Source: Zafaria cholistanensis
GTDB lineage: Bacteria > Actinomycetota > Actinomycetes > Actinomycetales > Micrococcaceae
Reading direction: 5' to 3'
Assembly: GCF_008580665.1 (NCBI RefSeq)
Contig: NZ_BKDJ01000014.1
Coordinates: forward strand, 25,259-89,258
DNA: 64,000 nucleotides
Part shown: piece after piece, positions 9,959 through 20,302 of the stretch
Layout of the letters: each line of letters opens with the position of its first letter
Position numbering within the stretch: position 1 is the first letter of the stretch
The notes under the pieces: generated by a model
Seen by the model: the letters and a program-made list of their open reading frames with translations, nothing else
What the model was told of the DNA's origin: nothing
Database searches by the model: none
Made by a program: the position numbers and the translations under genes

Positions 9959-10993
9959 ATGGATCAGCTGCTTGAGATCGGCGTAGAGACGTTCGGCGAC
10001 GTGACGGAAGACGACGACGGCCGCCCGATGCACCATGCCGCGGTGCTGCGCAACGTCGTGGCCGAAGGCGTCGCCGCAGAGGAAGCGGGGCTGGACTTCT
10101 TCGGCGTGGGCGAGCACCACCGCGACGACTACGCCGTCTCCGCGCCCGAGGTGGTGCTGGCCGCGATCGCTGCCCGGACTGCGCGGATCCGGCTCGGGTC
10201 CGCCGTCACCGTGCTCAGTTCCGACGACCCGGTGCGGGTCTTCCAGCGCTTCTCCACCCTTGATGCCCTCTCCAGCGGGCGCGCCGAGGCGATCCTGGGC
10301 CGCGGCTCCTTCATCGAGTCCTTTCCGCTGTTCGGCTACGACTTGGGCGACTACGAGGTCCTGTTCGAGGAGAAGCTGGCGCTGTTCGCTCAGCTGCTCA
10401 AGGAGGACGCCGTCACCTGGTCCGGCAGCACCCGGGCGGCCCTGCACAACCAGCGCATCTTCCCGCCCACCGAGCGGGGGATACGGGCATGGGTCGGCGT
10501 GGGCGGCAGCCCCGAGTCCGTGATCCGCGCCGCGCGGCACGGCCTGCCGCTGTTCCTGGCCATCATCGGCGGCAACCCGCTTGCCTTCGAGGGCCTCACC
10601 CGCCTCTACCGGCGCACCCTGGAGCAGTCCGGGCACCCCGTGCAGCCAATCGGCGCACACACCCACGGGCTGGTTGCGGACACGGACGAGGAGGCCCTGG
10701 AGATCCTGTGGCCGCACTACAAGCGCACCATGGACCGGCTGGGCGCCGAGCGCGGCTGGCCCCCGGCCTCCCGGCAGCGTTTCCTGGCCTCGGCCTCCCC
10801 CGCCGGAAACCTGGTCGTGGGGTCCCCGGAAACGGTGGCGAAGAAGATCGCCCACGTCTCCCAGGGCTTGGGGCTGTCCCGCTTCGACATCAAGTACAGC
10901 GCGGGAACCCTGCCGCATGCCCCGATGATGCGCAGCATCGAACTGCTCGGCACCAAGGTGAAGCCGATGGTGCTGGACATGCTCGCGTCCTGA
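9959..10993 (+). CDS. LLM-class flavin-dependent monooxygenase
   Basis: This 344-residue protein has a luciferase-like TIM-barrel pattern: FGVGEHHRDDYAVSAPEVVLAAIAART, RIRLGSAVTVLSSDDPVR, and a long C-terminal helix region. The group resembles alkanal-monooxygenase-like, FMN-using oxidoreductases with unknown substrates. The ATG was chosen because GGGAGG lies 6 nt upstream. An intrinsic terminator follows within 25 nt, so the gene is probably monocistronic. Confidence 0.88.
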   Translation: MDQLLEIGVETFGDVTEDDDGRPMHHAAVLRNVVAEGVAAEEAGLDFFGVGEHHRDDYAVSAPEVVLAAIAARTARIRLGSAVTVLSSDDPVRVFQRFSTLDALSSGRAEAILGRGSFIESFPLFGYDLGDYEVLFEEKLALFAQLLKEDAVTWSGSTRAALHNQRIFPPTERGIRAWVGVGGSPESVIRAARHGLPLFLAIIGGNPLAFEGLTRLYRRTLEQSGHPVQPIGAHTHGLVADTDEEALEILWPHYKRTMDRLGAERGWPPASRQRFLASASPAGNLVVGSPETVAKKIAHVSQGLGLSRFDIKYSAGTLPHAPMMRSIELLGTKVKPMVLDMLAS

Positions 10994-11016
10994 CCTTCCG
11001 GCGTTGCCGGCAACGG

Positions 11017-11047
11017 AAAAGGCCCCCGCGGTGCGGGGGCCTTTCTT
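11017..11047 (+). terminator. Intrinsic terminator
   Basis: A 9-bp stem (GGCCCCCGC / GCGGGGGCC) with a GGT loop is flanked by AAAA and TTT, which makes it a classic bidirectional rho-independent terminator. It ends the monooxygenase transcript, and from the other side it lies just past the tRNA-Val 3' end. Confidence 0.9.
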
Positions 11048-11050
11048 CGT

Positions 11051-11123
11051 GGTTCTTAGCAGACTCGAACTGCTGACCTCTCGCGTGTGAAGCGAGCGCT
11101 CTAACCAACTGAGCTAAAGAACC
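11051..11123 (-). tRNA. tRNA-Val (CAC)
   Basis: A 73-nt cloverleaf lies on the minus strand. The acceptor GGTTCTT pairs with AAGAACC, the anticodon arm CTCGC-TTCACAC-GCGAG gives anticodon CAC (valine, codon GTG), and the T arm contains GTTCGAGTC. CCA is not encoded. Confidence 0.95.
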
Positions 11124-11436
11124 GGGTTGTCAGCCCGTCGGGCGTACCTTGAAAGGTTAGCCGAGGGGTGGCCGCGACGCCAAATCGGGGTGCCCCGGCG
11201 GCGCGGGGGCGAAAACCGCCGGCGCCGGCACGCCGCGCCGGTGCCGTTTTACAACGCGTAAATCGATGCGTTATCTTCGCTGTGGCTGCCACCGATGCGG
11301 CCGAAACTGGGCCCTACAAGGAAGCTGCCGGACTCCACCGGCACCGGTCCCCTCCCGGCCAAAGAACCGGCCCGGCGTACACCGGGAACCCCTTCTTTCG
11401 TTCGCTCTTAAAGCACCACATAGAGGACCGCTCCCA
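11124..11436. other. Gene-free interval
   Basis: About 310 bp lie between tRNA-Val and the acetyltransferase-like gene. No coding sequence or clear regulatory site was seen. It probably holds the promoters of both genes. Confidence 0.5.
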
Positions 11437-11952
11437 GTGAATCCCGCCATCGACTATGCCCTGTCCTATGCCCCGCCCACCGCCGCGGAACGCAAGGCCC
11501 TGTCCCTGCTCACCCCCGACGCCGGGCCGCGCTGGCACCAGAAGCTGGACCACGCCCTGCTGACCGTCACCGCGCTGCATGGGGGAACCCCCGTGGGGCT
11601 GGGCGTGCTGCACGTCTCGGTGGTCGCGCCGACCGGAGTCGATTCCCCGGTGGAGCTTGGCGCGATGTACGTGCACCCGGCCTACCGCCGGCTGGGGATC
11701 CGCGAACGCATTGCCGCTTCCCGCCTGACCTATGCGCTGTCCACCGGCGGGACGCCCATCACCGTGATCGACAACCGCAACCCGGCCTCGTGGCGGCACT
11801 TCGAGCGCTCCCCCCAGTGGGCCGTGGAGAAGGAGTACATCGGCTGGCCTACCGGGTGGCCGATGACCATCTGGGTCGCGACCGAATCATCCTGGTACCG
11901 CACGCACAAGGCCCCGCCTGTGACGGGCGGGGCCTTGCTGGAAAGCGTCTAA
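11437..11952 (+). CDS. GNAT-fold acetyltransferase-like protein
   Basis: This 171-residue protein starts at GTG. The central segment VELGAMYVHPAYRRLGIRERI corresponds to the acetyl-CoA-binding strand-turn of GNAT proteins (usual pattern Q/RxxGxG/A; here RRLGIR). The following TVIDNRNPASWRHFER resembles the late GNAT motif where an Asn and an aromatic residue bind CoA. The target substrate is unknown. The start rests on frame and position, because the ribosome-binding site is weak. Confidence 0.6.
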   Translation: MNPAIDYALSYAPPTAAERKALSLLTPDAGPRWHQKLDHALLTVTALHGGTPVGLGVLHVSVVAPTGVDSPVELGAMYVHPAYRRLGIRERIAASRLTYALSTGGTPITVIDNRNPASWRHFERSPQWAVEKEYIGWPTGWPMTIWVATESSWYRTHKAPPVTGGALLESV

Positions 11953-12036
11953 GCGACCAGGTGTCGAGACGTTCAGGCGTCTGGGCGTTCAGGTGCCTGG
12001 GCGCCTCAGCCTTTAGGCGCGCCGGCCACCGAAGGC

Positions 12037-12357
12037 TCAGGGACTGGTGGTGAATTCCGCCGAACCGGCGGTGGCCACCGCCACCACCATCACGACGACG
12101 AAGATCACGATGCCGGCCACGCCAAGGATCGTGCCGATCCAGCCGGTGACCTTGCCGACGGTCGCGGGGGTGTTCAGCCGCTCGGCCTGCCTGGCCTTGA
12201 CGATGGCGATCGGTCCCAGGATGACCCCGACGACGAACAGGGACAGGATGCCCAGGATCATCGAGGTCTGGGCCAACTGTTGGCCGCGCATCGGGTCTGG
12301 TGAGTTGGATGCTTGGGACGGTTGGCCGGGTTGCGGGTGGTGGGCAGGCTGGGACAT
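12037..12357 (-). CDS. DUF4190 membrane protein
   Basis: This 106-residue protein has a Pro/Gln/His-rich cytoplasmic N-terminus (about 1-28) and two transmembrane helices (about 31-50 and 70-95) separated by IAIVKARQAERLNTPATVGK. This is the arrangement of DUF4190 proteins, which are common and uncharacterised in actinobacteria. It is convergent with the acetyltransferase-like gene. Confidence 0.8.
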   Translation of the reverse strand: MSQPAHHPQPGQPSQASNSPDPMRGQQLAQTSMILGILSLFVVGVILGPIAIVKARQAERLNTPATVGKVTGWIGTILGVAGIVIFVVVMVVAVATAGSAEFTTSP

Positions 12358-12510
12358 GGTTTCCCCCGATGTCTAGGCATGGAACGGACCCTGAAACCCT
12401 ATCCGCCCCGCACGCGGTGGCGCCGGACCGGCCGCCCCGGCGAGTTGCGGCGGGGCCGCCGCTTCACCCCGAGGCTTCACGTGCCCCCGGACCGTTCTGT
12501 ACGGTAAGCC

Positions 12511-13047
12511 ATGGTTACAATGCGCTCCCGCAGCAACTCCACCTTCCCCGCCCGGCTGGTCCAGACCGGCGCCGCAACCGCGGCGGCTGCCGCCGTCGGG
12601 GTCCTGGCAGCCGATCCGGACGGCGCGTGGTACCGCTCCCTGGTACTGCCGTCCTGGCAGCCGCCCCGCGCGGCCTTCCCCATAGTGTGGACCGGGCTCT
12701 ATGCCGGCCTCGCAGTGACTTCCGCGGCCGTGCTGGCCCGCCATGACATGGAGGCCGGCAGCGGCTCGGCGAAGGCCCAGACGCACCGCAGCGGATTCCA
12801 GCGCGCGTTCACGGCCAACCTGGTCCTGAACGCCGGCTGGAGCGTGGTCTTCTGGCGGGTCCGCAACCCCCGCCTGGCCAGCCTGGAGGCGGCCGTGCTG
12901 GCTGCCAGCACCATCGACCTGGCCTGCCGCGCCGCGCGGGAGGATGGCCGCCTGGGGGCCAGCCTGCTGCCGTATGCCGCGTGGACGGTGTTCGCGAAGG
13001 TCCTGACCTCCGCCATTGCCAGGCGGAACCCGGACCTCCGCGGCTAG
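12511..13047 (+). CDS. TspO/MBR-family membrane protein
   Basis: This 178-residue protein has five hydrophobic helices and the TspO pattern: WYRSLVLPSWQPPRAAFPIVWTGLY near the start, LVLNAGWSVVFW in the middle and LPYAAWTVFA near the end. The family binds porphyrins and related ligands and acts in stress or tetrapyrrole handling. The prolines and tryptophans of the ligand pocket appear conserved. No tetrapyrrole genes lie nearby. Confidence 0.88.
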   Translation: MVTMRSRSNSTFPARLVQTGAATAAAAAVGVLAADPDGAWYRSLVLPSWQPPRAAFPIVWTGLYAGLAVTSAAVLARHDMEAGSGSAKAQTHRSGFQRAFTANLVLNAGWSVVFWRVRNPRLASLEAAVLAASTIDLACRAAREDGRLGASLLPYAAWTVFAKVLTSAIARRNPDLRG

Positions 13048-13198
13048 TTCCCGCCGGGTTCCCGCGCCCTCCAGGCTCCTCCGCTCTCCAGAATCCCGCG
13101 CTCTCCAGGCTTCACCGCGTGGCGGCGCGTGGCCGGCCATCCGGTCCCCGCTTAGACTTGCCTGTCCACAGATCCCCGCGACGGAAGGCAGGCCCCGG

Positions 13199-13852
13199 TT
13201 GGCTACCGTTGCGTTCCCGGATCGGATGCTGCGCGGCTGGGCCGCCGGCTTCGTGGCCACGCTCTTTGCGGCCATCGGGCACTTCCCGGTTTCGGGTACG
13301 CTGCCCGGCTTTCCGGGAATGGTGATGGCGTTTGCCGCGTCCGGCTTTGTGTGTTCCCTCTTCGCCGGACGGCGCATGGGCCCGGGCCGGGTTACCGCGG
13401 CGGTTCTGGCCAGCCAGGGCCCCTACCACCTCCTGTTCTCCGCCCCGGCGGCAATGGCGGTGGATGCCGCCGCTTACGCACAGCACCAGGCCGGGCACCA
13501 CGGGCACGGCCAACCGGCAGTACGGGTAGCCCTGGACGCGGCGTTCGGTGCCGGGGCGGCCGGCGGCGCGGCGATGTGGATGGCCCACCTTGCGGCCGCT
13601 GCCCTGACGGTCCTCGCGGTGAGCCGCGCCGAGCGGTTCGTGTGGATGCTTGCGGGCCTTCTGGGCGTACGGCTGGTCCGGCTGGTCCGCCTCCTGCTCC
13701 CGGTTGCGCCGCCTCCACGTCCGGCGCCCGCCTCCCGGCGGGAGCCGGCCGCCCTGCCCGGCCGCCCCGCGGCCCGTCCCATCGCCAGGCGGGGGCCGCC
13801 GTCGTGCGCCGCGCCCCGGCATTCCCCCGCATCGGCACCGGTACTCGCCTAG
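13199..13852 (+). CDS. Membrane protein of unknown function
   Basis: This 217-residue protein probably starts at TTG (13199), behind GGAAGGCAGG. Five or six hydrophobic helices (about 10-30, 40-58, 65-85, 105-150 and 155-175) are followed by a Pro/Arg-rich cytoplasmic tail. The loop AQHQAGHHGHGQP is rich in histidine and might bind a metal ion. No family was recognised. It lies upstream of the PepSY protein on the same strand, which also has a His/Gly loop, so the two may form a metal-related pair; this is inference. Confidence 0.55.
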   Translation: MATVAFPDRMLRGWAAGFVATLFAAIGHFPVSGTLPGFPGMVMAFAASGFVCSLFAGRRMGPGRVTAAVLASQGPYHLLFSAPAAMAVDAAAYAQHQAGHHGHGQPAVRVALDAAFGAGAAGGAAMWMAHLAAAALTVLAVSRAERFVWMLAGLLGVRLVRLVRLLLPVAPPPRPAPASRREPAALPGRPAARPIARRGPPSCAAPRHSPASAPVLA

Positions 13853-13946
13853 CCTCCTGGCCCTGCCGGTTGGCTTTTGGTGTCTATTGGGCATCCCGAT
13901 CCCCGCGCCCCCCGCTGGCTGCGGAACGGCGATGTCCTTTCCTCAA

Positions 13947-13988
13947 CCGGACCGCTTCGGCCGGACCGCTTCGGCCGGACCGCTTCGG
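13947..13988. repeat. Three perfect copies of a 14-bp unit
   Basis: CCGGACCGCTTCGG is repeated three times head to tail upstream of the PepSY gene, and each copy contains the palindrome CCGnnncgCTTCGG. It could be a slippage repeat or a multi-site operator. No regulator gene is adjacent. Confidence 0.8.
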
Positions 13989-14061
13989 CCGGCCAGCCTC
14001 CACCTGCGGGGGTCCGTGCGGCGCTTTCGTTTCCACCCCCCGTAAACGGACGAAAGACCCC

Positions 14062-15600
14062 ATGACTTCCAATACCTCAGCGCGCCCGGAAACCGGGCGT
14101 GCGGCAACACCGCCTCCCGCCACCCCCGCCCCTGCCACCCCGGCCCCCGCCCCCGCCACCCCGGCCTCCGCGCTCGCCGGCCCGGCCTCCGGAACCGCTC
14201 CCTGGCTGGTGGCCCTCCTGCGCCGGCTGCACTTCTACGCGGGCATCCTCGTCGGCCCCTTCCTGCTGGCCGCCGCCGTCACCGGCGGCCTCTATGCCGC
14301 CGCGCCACAAATCGAGAATCTGGCCTACGCCACCGAACTGACCGGTTCGCCCGGGACGCCGCTGCCGCTGGAACGGCAGATCCAGGCGGCCCAGGACTTC
14401 CGCGGCTCCACGGCGGTGCCTTCCGCCGTCCGGCCCGGCACCGACGGCGGCACCACCCGCGTGATGTTTGCCGACAATTCCCTGGGCGAATCTGAATCCC
14501 TGGCCGTTTTCGTGGACCCTGCGACCGCGAAGGTCACGGGCGAACTGACCGCCTATGGCACCAGCGGCTCCCTGCCGCTGCGCGCCTGGATCGACCAGAT
14601 GCACCGCAGCCTGAACCTGGGCGATGCCGGACGGCTCTACAGTGAGCTCGCAGCCTCCTGGCTGTGGGTCGTCACGCTCGGTGGGGTGGCCCTGTGGGTG
14701 GCCCAACGCGGCAGGTCCCCGCGCCCCCTCACTCCACGCACCGGCACTCCACGCACCGTCACTCCACGCACCGGCAGCCGGGCACGCCTGCTGGGCTTGC
14801 ACAAGGCCCTGGGCCTGGCACTGGCCGCCGGATTCGTGGGGCTTGCCGCCACCGGCCTGACCTGGTCGAAGCACGCCGGCGACAACGTGTCCCAGCTGCG
14901 CGCCGCGTTGGGGTGGGATACGCCTTCACTCTCCCGCGAGCTCGCGGTGGAGGCAGTCCCGGTGCCCGCGTCTCCAGCCCATGCGGGTCATCAGGGCCAC
15001 GGCGGGCACGCGATGGCGGACCCGGCCTCCGCCGTCCCGAACAGCGGGTTCGACGCCGCACTGGCCGCGGCGCGCGGGGCCGGCATTGACGCCGCCAAGG
15101 TGGAGATCAAGCCTGGCGCGGCGGGCGGGCAGGCCTGGTCCGTTGCCGAGATCGACCGTTCCTGGCCCACGCAGGTCGACGCCGTGTCCCTGGACCCCCG
15201 GGACATGGCCGTCGTGGACAGCGTCGACTTCAAGGACTTCTCCGTGCCCGCCAAGCTGTCCCGGTGGGGCATCGACGCCCACATGGGGACGCTCTTCGGC
15301 GTGGCGAACCAGGTGGTCCTGCTGGCGCTCGCCTCCGGGCTGGCCTGCATGGTGGTGTGGGGCTACATGATGTGGTGGAAGCGGCGCCCGCGGGCTGCCA
15401 TCGGGCTGCGCTTCGGCCCGTTGCCGCCACGGGGAGCCCTGCGCCGGAGTCCGTGGTGGACGGTGCCGGCGGTTGCCGCCGCCGCGGTGACCGCCGGTGT
15501 CTTTGTCCCGCTGCTGGGAATTTCGCTTGCGGGTTTCCTGCTGGTGGATCTTCTCCGGGCGGCCGTTTCCCGGCGCCGGGAGACGGGTTGTGCCGGGTAG
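14062..15600 (+). CDS. PepSY-associated transmembrane protein
   Basis: This 512-residue protein has a Pro/Ala/Thr-rich N-terminus (about 1-48) and TM1 (LHFYAGILVGPFLLAAAVTGGLY) with the typical RLHFYAG entry of PepSY_TM proteins. Paired extracytoplasmic PepSY-like regions follow (for example VFVDPATAKVTGEL and VDAVSLDPRDMAVVD), with three more helices. Related proteins accompany iron or other metal uptake and may act in reduction. The loop HAGHQGHGGHAMAD is a plausible metal-binding segment. A TPRTG/TPRTV/TPRTG repeat is encoded by 15-bp tandem DNA repeats near 14730-14775. A perfect hairpin follows the stop codon. Confidence 0.8.
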   Translation: MTSNTSARPETGRAATPPPATPAPATPAPAPATPASALAGPASGTAPWLVALLRRLHFYAGILVGPFLLAAAVTGGLYAAAPQIENLAYATELTGSPGTPLPLERQIQAAQDFRGSTAVPSAVRPGTDGGTTRVMFADNSLGESESLAVFVDPATAKVTGELTAYGTSGSLPLRAWIDQMHRSLNLGDAGRLYSELAASWLWVVTLGGVALWVAQRGRSPRPLTPRTGTPRTVTPRTGSRARLLGLHKALGLALAAGFVGLAATGLTWSKHAGDNVSQLRAALGWDTPSLSRELAVEAVPVPASPAHAGHQGHGGHAMADPASAVPNSGFDAALAAARGAGIDAAKVEIKPGAAGGQAWSVAEIDRSWPTQVDAVSLDPRDMAVVDSVDFKDFSVPAKLSRWGIDAHMGTLFGVANQVVLLALASGLACMVVWGYMMWWKRRPRAAIGLRFGPLPPRGALRRSPWWTVPAVAAAAVTAGVFVPLLGISLAGFLLVDLLRAAVSRRRETGCAG

Positions 15601-15631
15601 CTGATTAAGCGGCGGGCCGTCCGGAACCATT

Positions 15632-15678
15632 GTGCAGGAGCTGCTGGAATGGCCGGTCCATTCCAGCAGCTCCTGCAC
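15632..15678. terminator. Perfect 21-bp hairpin between convergent genes
   Basis: The arms GTGCAGGAGCTGCTGGAATGG (15632-15652) and its exact complement (15658-15678) enclose the 5-nt loop CCGGT. The outer end touches the TAG stop codon of the MFS gene. There is no T tract. The position fits a bidirectional terminator, but a perfect 21-bp arm is longer than usual. Confidence 0.75.
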
Positions 15679-16994
15679 TACCGTTGGGCCGGCTCCGGGA
15701 GCCGTGAAGCCCTGTCGGCGAGCGCTCCGGCCAGGACGCACAGCCCGGCCAGCGCCAGCAGTCCGGCGACGGCCGGGACCGCGCCGAAGGCCCGCTGCAG
15801 CGGCGGCAGGTAGTAGGGGTACAGGGCCGGCAGCACGATCGAAAGGCTGTAGGCCAACCCGTACCCGGTGGAGCGTGCCCCGGCGGGGAAGCGCTCGGTC
15901 AGGTAGGCGCCGATGGGGCCGTAGGCCGAAACGGTGACCACCTGCAGCAGGCCCACCAGCAGGATCACCGCCGCCAGGGGGCCGGCGGAGAAGACACCCA
16001 GGTAGGTGGCCGGGGCCAGGAGGGCCGCGGCGGCGCCGAACCAGAGAAAGAAGCGCCGTCGTCCGGTGCCGGTGGAGAGGTGCCCGGTGGCCACCATCGC
16101 CAGGGCCGAGGCCACGGTGGCGCAGAACATGGTCAGGGAGACGGCCCTGTCGTCGAGGCCTGCCGTGGCCTTGAGCTGTCCGGCCAGCACAACCACGCCC
16201 ATGTTGGTGAACAGCCACAGGCCGGTCATCAGGACGAACAGCTGGGCCAGCGCCCGCCCGCCGCGCCCGGTGAAGGCCTGGCGCAGGGGCTGCGGTGTTC
16301 CCGGTTTCCGTTCGGGCAGGGGGTAGTCCCGGACCTGGCGGCGGTAGTAGAGGTACAGGGCGAAGGTCATGGCCGCCCCAAGCAGGAACGGGATGCGCCA
16401 GGCCCAGTGGGCATAGGCGTCCGGGCCCAGGGTGGACAGCAGCACAAGGACCAGCGCCGCGATGGAGGCGTTGGCCCACGGGGACATGCTCATGATCTGC
16501 CCGCTGACCAGTCCCCGGCGGCTTCCGGGCGCCCATTCCATGGCCAGCGGCACGGCGGCGGTGTAGCCGCCGCCGATGAACGCGCCGCCGAGGAAGCGCA
16601 GCACGATGATGGCGAGCAGGGTGGCGTGGCCGAACCCGGCAGGCACTGCCCCGATCAGCAGGGTCACCACCGCCACGCCGGCGATGCTGATGCGGGTGGT
16701 TCGGGTGCGCCCGCTCCTGTCGGCCAGCGGCCCGAAGACCGCGGCGCCGACCGGGCGCCCGAGCAGGGTGGCGATGAAGATGAACCCGGCCGCGGCCGCG
16801 GCGTTCCCCGTGCCGTACAACTGGGCGGCGGCAGGGGCGAGGGCGATCACGGGAAGGAAGATGTCGAACTGGTCGACGTAGTTGCCCAGGACAGCCCCGC
16901 GGATGGCGGGATGGCTGCGGCCTGCAGCCTGAGCGGGGACCGGCGTGCCGGCAGCGGCCGCCAGGGGGGCTTCGGGAAAGGGGGTTGTTGCCAT
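15678..16994 (-). CDS. MFS transporter (metabolite:H+ symporter type)
   Basis: This 438-residue, 12-helix major facilitator has the MHS-like start GAVLGNYVDQFDIFLPVIALAP, the loop-2/3 motif GPLADRSGRTRTTR and GGAFIGGGYTAAVPLAMEWAP. It starts at the ATG at 16994 behind AAGGA. Its start lies 92 nt downstream of thiC on the same strand with no obvious terminator between them, so it may be read from the riboswitch-controlled thiC transcript. That would make it a candidate importer of thiamine or a thiamine precursor; this is inference from position. Confidence 0.85.
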   Translation of the reverse strand: MATTPFPEAPLAAAAGTPVPAQAAGRSHPAIRGAVLGNYVDQFDIFLPVIALAPAAAQLYGTGNAAAAAGFIFIATLLGRPVGAAVFGPLADRSGRTRTTRISIAGVAVVTLLIGAVPAGFGHATLLAIIVLRFLGGAFIGGGYTAAVPLAMEWAPGSRRGLVSGQIMSMSPWANASIAALVLVLLSTLGPDAYAHWAWRIPFLLGAAMTFALYLYYRRQVRDYPLPERKPGTPQPLRQAFTGRGGRALAQLFVLMTGLWLFTNMGVVVLAGQLKATAGLDDRAVSLTMFCATVASALAMVATGHLSTGTGRRRFFLWFGAAAALLAPATYLGVFSAGPLAAVILLVGLLQVVTVSAYGPIGAYLTERFPAGARSTGYGLAYSLSIVLPALYPYYLPPLQRAFGAVPAVAGLLALAGLCVLAGALADRASRLPEPAQR

Positions 16995-17086
16995 GGTGGT
17001 GGATGTCCTTCGGGTGCGGACATGCCGGGGGCCGGGAGCACGCGGAAACGCTTCCGTTGCCCCCGGCCAGGTCCGGGAGTGGCGGG

Positions 17087-18842
<1,756 letters not shown>

Positions 18843-18910
18843 CAGCGCTGGAGCGTAGCACACGTCATCTGCCGCCTTCCAACCCTGTCTGCGGTCTGAC
18901 GTTGGGTGCG

Positions 18911-20302
18911 TCAGGGCTGCTTCCCGAGTTCCTCCCAGAGAAAGGCCAACGTCGCGCAGCCGGAAAGCAACATGTCGATGGACAGGCTTTCGTCGCTGTC
19001 ATGCCAGTTGTCCTCAACCAGCCCTGTCCCGAAGAAAACCACCGGAACGCCCAGGGCCTTGGACAGCAGGTCCGCGGGCCCGCCGCCCGCGTTGCCCATC
19101 CGGCCGGCCTCCGCCACCCCGAACCCCCTGGCCATGGACCGCGCCAGAGCGTCGAGGAAGGGCGTCTCCGGGGTGCGGTAGAACTCTTGGGCGGTCTCGC
19201 TGGATACCGACAGGCTGTGGCTGTAGCCTTCCCCGATGTTCCCCTCGACCCAGCGACGCAGCTGTGCGGCAACAGTCTCCACCTTTTGGCCGGCGGCGGT
19301 GCGGATGCTGAGGTCGGCCGACGCCATGGAGGGGACGGCGGCCCGGGCAACACCTACCGGGTCCCCCGCCGCCAGCGCGATGACCTCGACGGCGGGACGC
19401 TCCCACAGGCGTTCGAAGACGCTGTAGCCTTCCTCGCCCCCGATGCTGCGCGTGTGGGAGCGCTTCAACCAGTCTTCCCTGTCGAAAGGGAGCGCCGCGA
19501 GTTCGGCCCGCCGGCGCTCGGAAACCGGCTCGACGTCGTCGTAGAACCCGGGGAGCGCGATCCTGCCGGCGTCGTCGTGGAGTCCCGCCAACAATCTCGC
19601 CAATTCGAACACGGGGTTGGGGGCGGTCCCCGATACGGCACCGCTGTGGATGTCAGTCAGCGGCCCGTACACCTCGATGCGCGCCCCCAACATCCCGCGG
19701 ACACTGGTGCAGACGGCGGGATGGTCGGCACGCCACAGCAGCGTGTCGGAGAAGATCACCGCATCCGCGTCCAGCCGCGACCGGTTCTCCTCCAGCAGCG
19801 CTGCCAGCCCGGGGGAACCGGCTTCTTCCTCGCCTTCGATAAGGACCTTGATGTTCACTGCCGGCGCCGCCCGTCCTGAAGCGTGCAGGTGGGCCCGGAG
19901 TCCCCAGAGGTGGGCCAGGACCTGCCCCTTCGCGTCGGAGCTTCCCCTGCCGTAGAACCGTCCGTCGCGCCCCACTGGATCGAACGGAGCCGTTTGGTCC
20001 CAGTTCCCCTCCTTGACCGCGCGCACGTCATGGTGGCTGTAGACCAGGACCGTCGGGGCTCCGGGGGCGGCGCACCATTCCGCATACACGGCCGGGGCCT
20101 CCGTCCCGTCCCAGATTTCGGTGCTCGGGAAGCCGAAGTTGCGCAGTTCGCCGGCGAGCCAGTTGGCTGACCGCAGCAAGTGGTGCTTATGCTCGGGGAC
20201 CTCGGCTACCGAAGGTATACGCACCCACTCGGCGAGCCGGGCAAGGATGTCGGCGGTATGGCTGTCCAGGTAGGCCCGGACGGCGTCGTCTCCCTGCATC
20301 AT
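18911..20302 (-). CDS. M20-family metallopeptidase (dipeptidase-like)
   Basis: This 463-residue enzyme has the di-zinc pattern of M20 peptidases: YSHHDVRAVKEGNW (first metal ligands), GRGSSDAKGQ (bridging Asp), IEGEEEAGSPG (general-base Glu) and a dimerisation domain in the middle. Family members cleave dipeptides or N-acyl amino acids. It is closest by eye to the actinobacterial dipeptidase group, and the exact substrate cannot be read. Its stop codon lies about 70 nt before the TPP riboswitch on the same strand. Confidence 0.92.
   Translation of the reverse strand: MMQGDDAVRAYLDSHTADILARLAEWVRIPSVAEVPEHKHHLLRSANWLAGELRNFGFPSTEIWDGTEAPAVYAEWCAAPGAPTVLVYSHHDVRAVKEGNWDQTAPFDPVGRDGRFYGRGSSDAKGQVLAHLWGLRAHLHASGRAAPAVNIKVLIEGEEEAGSPGLAALLEENRSRLDADAVIFSDTLLWRADHPAVCTSVRGMLGARIEVYGPLTDIHSGAVSGTAPNPVFELARLLAGLHDDAGRIALPGFYDDVEPVSERRRAELAALPFDREDWLKRSHTRSIGGEEGYSVFERLWERPAVEVIALAAGDPVGVARAAVPSMASADLSIRTAAGQKVETVAAQLRRWVEGNIGEGYSHSLSVSSETAQEFYRTPETPFLDALARSMARGFGVAEAGRMGNAGGGPADLLSKALGVPVVFFGTGLVEDNWHDSDESLSIDMLLSGCATLAFLWEELGKQP

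Noticed and set aside
8121..9986. 621-codon plus-strand frame opposite the ThrE-like gene
   Set aside because: The translation is low complexity (Gly/Arg/Asp/His/Gln-rich) and runs through the promoter region of the next gene.
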